Part shown: positions 60,830 to 64,000 of the stretch, one piece after another
Layout of the letters: each line of letters begins with the position of its first letter
How positions within the stretch are numbered: position 1 is the first letter of the stretch
DNA from: Candidatus Cloacimonadota bacterium
GTDB lineage: Bacteria > Cloacimonadota > Cloacimonadia > Cloacimonadales > JAIOQZ01
Reading direction: 5' to 3'
Assembly: GCA_021108395.1 (NCBI GenBank)
Contig: JAIOQZ010000014.1
Location: 1 to 64,000 of the forward strand
Length of the DNA stretch: 64,000 bases
Program-made: the position numbers and the translations under genes
The notes under the pieces: model-generated
Told to the model about the DNA's origin: nothing
Database searches by the model: none
What the model saw: the letters and a program-made list of their open reading frames with translations, nothing else

Positions 60830-61588
60830 CTAAGCTTGCATCAGCAGAGCCAGCAACCAGTCGATGGCTCCCAGCAGTTTGAGACTCGCCAGCGCCGCCG
60901 CCACCACCAGCGCCAGCTTCACAATGCGTTCACCGCTTTTTATCGCCGAGTGTACGCCCAGCCACGCCCCGATGATGTTGCCCGCCGCCAGGATTAGCCC
61001 GTAGCGCCAGACAATTTTGCCGGAGATGGTGAAGATGAGCACGGACAGCGCCGTGTAGCAAAACACGATAGTCACCTTGAACGCGTTGGCGCGAACGAGG
61101 TCGTAGTTTTCGATCAGATTCAGCACAGCCAGAATGATGAGTCCGACACCAACCTGAACAAAGCCGCCATACAGTCCGATGCCGAAGAAAACGACAACCT
61201 CGACCACAGGGTGAACGCGGCGGTTTTGTCGCCGGCGGCGGGGCACAAGTATCATCGTTATCACCAGCAGCAGGATGATGGCGAGCAGAATTTCCATGAG
61301 GCGGTCACTAACCCGCACAGCGAACAGAGTGCCAATGGCGCTGCCAATGACAACCGCTATGAGTGGCCAGGTTTTGCCGCGCAGATCTATCTTGCCGGCG
61401 CGCTGGAAGTGATACACCCCCGAGCCGCTCTGCATCAGAATGGCCACGCGGTTGGTGGCGTTGGCCACTGTTGCCGGGATGCCACCCAGTGTTATGAGAA
61501 TGGGCAGCACCAGCACAGAGCCGCCTCCGGCCAGGGTATTGACGAACCCGGCGGCGAGGCCGGTCAGGAACAGGACAATGTAGGTCAA
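60830..61588 (-). CDS. TauE/SafE-family permease
   Basis: Eight or so membrane segments in 252 residues. The family signature is the N-terminal GLAAGFVNTLAGGGSVLVLP, repeated more loosely in the second half (VVFFGIGLYGGFVQVGVGL). These permeases export sulfite, sulfoacetate or other organosulfur anions; the substrate here is unknown. The start is a TTG with GAGG five bases upstream. Confidence 0.88.
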   Translation of the reverse strand: MTYIVLFLTGLAAGFVNTLAGGGSVLVLPILITLGGIPATVANATNRVAILMQSGSGVYHFQRAGKIDLRGKTWPLIAVVIGSAIGTLFAVRVSDRLMEILLAIILLLVITMILVPRRRRQNRRVHPVVEVVVFFGIGLYGGFVQVGVGLIILAVLNLIENYDLVRANAFKVTIVFCYTALSVLIFTISGKIVWRYGLILAAGNIIGAWLGVHSAIKSGERIVKLALVVAAALASLKLLGAIDWLLALLMQA

Positions 61589-61651
61589 TCGTACCTCGCT
61601 GAAGTTTTGGGAAGGCTACGGAGCTGGGCTGCTGCTGTCAACCCGGAAATC

Positions 61652-63391
61652 TCAGCGACGGTGTTTGCGGCTGGGGTTTGGCTGTTGCAGCAGGCGGGGG
61701 ATGAGGTCTTCGCGCCCTGCCTGTTGCAGAGCCTGGCGCACCTTTGTCCGGTTTTCGGGCAGGAACCACTGCACCAGCGCCTTCATCAGGCTCAGTTCGC
61801 GGCCACGCGGCACATGCAGCGGCGCTCCTGTGTCAAAGTCGCGGCCAGTGACGTACATGCAGGTGCTCAGGCTCATGGGCGTGGGGGTGAACTGCTGCAC
61901 CTGGCGCACCCTGATGCCGTGGCCATGCAGCCAAAGCGCCAGTTCGATTGTGTCAGTCAGCGTTTCGCCCGGGTGACCAATCATAATGTAGGGCAGCACA
62001 TACTGTTGCTTTCCGGCTTTTTCGCTCGCCTGCTTGAAGCGGGCGCAGAACTGCTCGTAGAGACCGGCGCCGGGCTTGCCCATTGCCGACAGCACACGCG
62101 GCGCGATATGTTCCGGCGCCAGCTTCAGATGCCCGCCGGTGAACCTTGTGGCAATGTCGTCGATGTAGGCCGGCTCGCGCAGGGCGAGGTCGAAGCGGAT
62201 GCCCGAAGCCACGAACAGGTGCTGCACCGCAGGATGGCCGGCGGCCTGGCGCAGCAGATGGCGCAGGGACTTGTGGCTGGCGTCGAGGTGCGGGCAGATG
62301 TCGGGTTGCAGGCAGCTGGGGCGCGGACAGGTGGTGGCGATGTCGCGCTTGCAGCGCATGCCATACATGTTCGCCGTAGGGCCGCCGATGTCGCTGATGG
62401 TGCCGCGAAAGGCAGGCGCTGTGGCCAGGCGGTTCACTTCGGCGAGGATGGATGCCTCGCTGCGGGAGCGGATGTGCTTGCCCTGGTGATAGCCCAGCGC
62501 GCAGAACCGGCAGCCGCCAAAACAGCCTCGGTGTGAGGTGATCGAGTCGCGGATGCGGGTGAAGGCGGGGATGTCCTGGCCTGCGTAGTCAGGATGGGGC
62601 GCTCGGGCGAACGGCAACGCATAAACGGCGTCCAGCTCATGCGTCTCTAGCGGCGCGGCTGGTGGATTGTGCCGCAGCCAGCGGCCTGCGAACGGCATAT
62701 ATAGCGTGCGGGTGAGATGATGCCGCTCGAAGACAAGATGCAGAGCGCGCAGGTCGTCGCGAGCATCGTCGGGGCCGGGCAGAACCACAGGTTCCGGCTC
62801 ATTTGGTTGAACAACGCTGCACACCGTGCCCGGTATATCGTTGAGTGGCTCGCTGTGCTGCAAACGCTCGGCGATTTCGAGGACGGCTCGCTCGCCCATG
62901 CCATAGACGATTGCATCGGCCCGGCTGTCGAAGAGCACGCTGTTGCGAACCTTCTGCTGCTGAAAATCGTAGTGAGGCAGACGTCGCAGGCTGGCCTCGA
63001 TGCCGCCCAGCACAATGGGTGTACGGGGGAAGAGGCGGCGCAACGACTGGGCATAGACAATGGTGGCGCGGTCTGGCCTGGCGCCGGCGCGGTTCCCCGG
63101 CGAGTAGGCGTCGTCGGTGCGTGGTTTGCCGGTGGGTGTGTAGTTGGCCACCACCGAGTCGATGTTGCCGGCGGTTACGCCAAAGAACAGGCGGGGCTTG
63201 CCCAGATGGGTGAAGTCGGCGTCGGAGCGCCAGTCGGGCTGGGCGATGACGCCCACGCGCAGGCCGTGCGATTCGAGCCAGCGGCCAACTATCGCCGCGC
63301 CAAAGGCGGGGTGGTCGATGTAGGCGTCGCCGGTGACGAGGATGACATCGAACGGCGTGTTGCCAGAGAGCTTCGTAGGGAGAAAAGTCAC
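61652..63391 (-). CDS. YgiQ-family radical SAM protein
   Basis: 579 residues. The N-terminal half has a B12-binding-like region (VILVTGDAYIDHPAFGAAIV) and VLGGIEASLRRLPHYDF. The radical SAM cluster is ITSHRGCFGGCRFCALGYHQ (CxxxCxxC), and the C-terminal part has the long YgiQ tail with PLHVPRGRELSLMKALVQWF. A UPF0313 member of unknown substrate. The start is GTG with AGGCAGG upstream. A 61-nt gap separates it from the TauE-like gene. Confidence 0.9.
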   Translation of the reverse strand: MTFLPTKLSGNTPFDVILVTGDAYIDHPAFGAAIVGRWLESHGLRVGVIAQPDWRSDADFTHLGKPRLFFGVTAGNIDSVVANYTPTGKPRTDDAYSPGNRAGARPDRATIVYAQSLRRLFPRTPIVLGGIEASLRRLPHYDFQQQKVRNSVLFDSRADAIVYGMGERAVLEIAERLQHSEPLNDIPGTVCSVVQPNEPEPVVLPGPDDARDDLRALHLVFERHHLTRTLYMPFAGRWLRHNPPAAPLETHELDAVYALPFARAPHPDYAGQDIPAFTRIRDSITSHRGCFGGCRFCALGYHQGKHIRSRSEASILAEVNRLATAPAFRGTISDIGGPTANMYGMRCKRDIATTCPRPSCLQPDICPHLDASHKSLRHLLRQAAGHPAVQHLFVASGIRFDLALREPAYIDDIATRFTGGHLKLAPEHIAPRVLSAMGKPGAGLYEQFCARFKQASEKAGKQQYVLPYIMIGHPGETLTDTIELALWLHGHGIRVRQVQQFTPTPMSLSTCMYVTGRDFDTGAPLHVPRGRELSLMKALVQWFLPENRTKVRQALQQAGREDLIPRLLQQPNPSRKHRR

Positions 63392-63478
63392 GCTGCCTGC
63401 CTGAATACGGCCGCTGTCACGAACATGGCCGAACAGGCCTCGCTCGTGACGCGGACATGCTTCTTGCGGTGGCCGACG

Positions 63479-63694
63479 CTATTGCACGTCGAGGCGGATG
63501 ACGTTGATCGCCTGGTTGCCCTTTTCGGTTTCCATGAGGTCGAACTGAACCCGTTCGTCCTGTTCGAGCACTCTCAGATCGTTCGGGCTTTTGGTTACAA
63601 TCGACTTCCAGTGTACGAAGTACTCCGTGCCGTCTTCGGCGAGGATAAAGCCATAACCCTTGTTGGAATTAAACCACTTAACGGTACCTGTCAT
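63479..63694 (-). CDS. cold-shock domain protein
   Basis: 71-residue OB-fold single-strand nucleic-acid chaperone. RNP1 KGYGFI and RNP2-like YFVHW motifs lie in TGTVKWFNSNKGYGFI and TEYFVHWKSI; the end is NQAINVIRL. Start at 63694 is set by AAGG five bases upstream and by the standard MTGTVKWF beginning; the frame is open 13 codons further. Confidence 0.93.
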   Translation of the reverse strand: MTGTVKWFNSNKGYGFILAEDGTEYFVHWKSIVTKSPNDLRVLEQDERVQFDLMETEKGNQAINVIRLDVQ

Positions 63695-63865
63695 AATAGC
63701 CTTCTTGTATGTGATATTCTCGCTTAGATGCACTTTTCATTCCAGTTGCCAGTTCACTCAGATAAAGTACGCGATTCGCAAAACAAAACCAACCGAAAAG
63801 CGATGCGTTACAAAAAAAACAGGGGCGCTGAGAACCAACGAGATTCAACATGCAAGATCATATCG

Positions 63866-63891
63866 AAAAAAAAGGGGAGCCGAAGCCCCCC
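63866..63891 (-). terminator. rho-independent terminator of the PPDK gene
   Basis: On the minus strand GGGGGGC-TTCG-GCTCCCC followed by eight T. Confidence 0.9.
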
Positions 63892-63906
63892 TCTTCTGAA
63901 ATGTTG

Positions 63907-64000
63907 TTACTTGCGTTGTTCCACAGCCGCCTGCGCCGCGGCCAGTCGCGCGATGGGTACGCGGTAGGGCGAACAGCTCACGTAGTTCATACCGACCTTG
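63907..64000 (-). CDS. ppdK: pyruvate phosphate dikinase, C-terminal end only
   Basis: The last 30 codons of a gene cut by the right edge. Read from the minus strand they give [19 protein letters not shown], then [10 protein letters not shown] and TAA. The [17 protein letters not shown] segment is the conserved end of PPDK, which interconverts pyruvate and phosphoenolpyruvate with ATP and phosphate; the cysteine in it is the catalytic acid/base of the pyruvate site. A strong terminator follows 16 nt after the stop. Confidence 0.88.
   Translation of the reverse strand, partial: KVGMNYVSCSPYRVPIARLAAAQAAVEQRK

Overview
This is a G+C-rich, gene-dense stretch of a Gram-negative bacterial chromosome. 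Several features point to the FCB superphylum (a Cloacimonadota-like or related candidate lineage): four secreted proteins with a C-terminal FlgD-like or type IX secretion-style sorting domain, a gingipain-type C25 peptidase, GLUG-repeat surface proteins, an Omp28-like thioredoxin-fold protein, outer-membrane beta-barrels and lipoproteins, a folP-cdaA pair and AddAB-like recombination genes. The phylum is inferred from gene content only; there is no rRNA in the window. No phage, transposase, CRISPR array, tRNA or rRNA was seen.

Layout. 0-15 kb: a TPR-GGDEF diguanylate cyclase (cut by the left edge), a TPR protein, the folP-cdaA-coaE operon (folate, c-di-AMP, CoA), then the phoH/PIN - HD-GYP - alr operon in which alanine racemase carries a roughly 250-residue C-terminal extension, a MobA-like nucleotidyltransferase, an isochorismatase-like hydrolase, a GAF-HD-GYP protein, a SpoU methyltransferase, dus and a TPR protein. 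15-22 kb: an Omp28-like secreted protein and, on the minus strand, a VWA membrane protein, a beta-barrel, a lipoprotein and an Elp3-like radical SAM protein. 22-29 kb: the minus-strand lipid operon rpmF-plsX-fabH-fabD-fabG-acpP-fabF, followed by rnc. 29-35 kb: pyrimidine nucleoside phosphorylase, an aminotransferase, an amidohydrolase, a ferredoxin-type aldo/keto reductase and tsaB. 35-38 kb: two paralogous GLUG-repeat secreted proteins. 38-44.5 kb: an EF-G paralogue, yebC, ruvC, ruvA, rsmB and a PASTA protein. 45-53.4 kb: a porin-like barrel, ftsY and addB/addA-like genes. 53.4-64 kb, minus strand: a C25 peptidase, three genes carrying eight copies of an unrecognised ~95-residue beta-rich domain, a PQQ-propeller lipoprotein, a TauE-like permease, a YgiQ radical SAM protein, a cold-shock protein and the 3' end of pyruvate phosphate dikinase.

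How the parts fit. The left 13 kb has a synthase and two candidate hydrolases for cyclic dinucleotides (GGDEF; two HD-GYP) plus a diadenylate cyclase beside folate, CoA and alanine-racemase genes, a mix of second-messenger and envelope or cofactor functions. Most transcription units seem to start from a sigma-70-type promoter with a near-perfect TTGACA -35 box and a weak -10. Many genes are joined by 4-nt stop/start overlaps, and TTG or GTG starts are common.

Most notable: (1) two copies of a ~145-bp multi-hairpin repeat whose inner core is inverted relative to its outer arms; (2) an 8-domain family of an unrecognised secreted beta-rich repeat over three adjacent genes; (3) the alanine racemase fusion; (4) a hairpin directly in front of rnc, which has no visible ribosome-binding site; (5) two GLUG genes with nearly identical ends but different repeat numbers.
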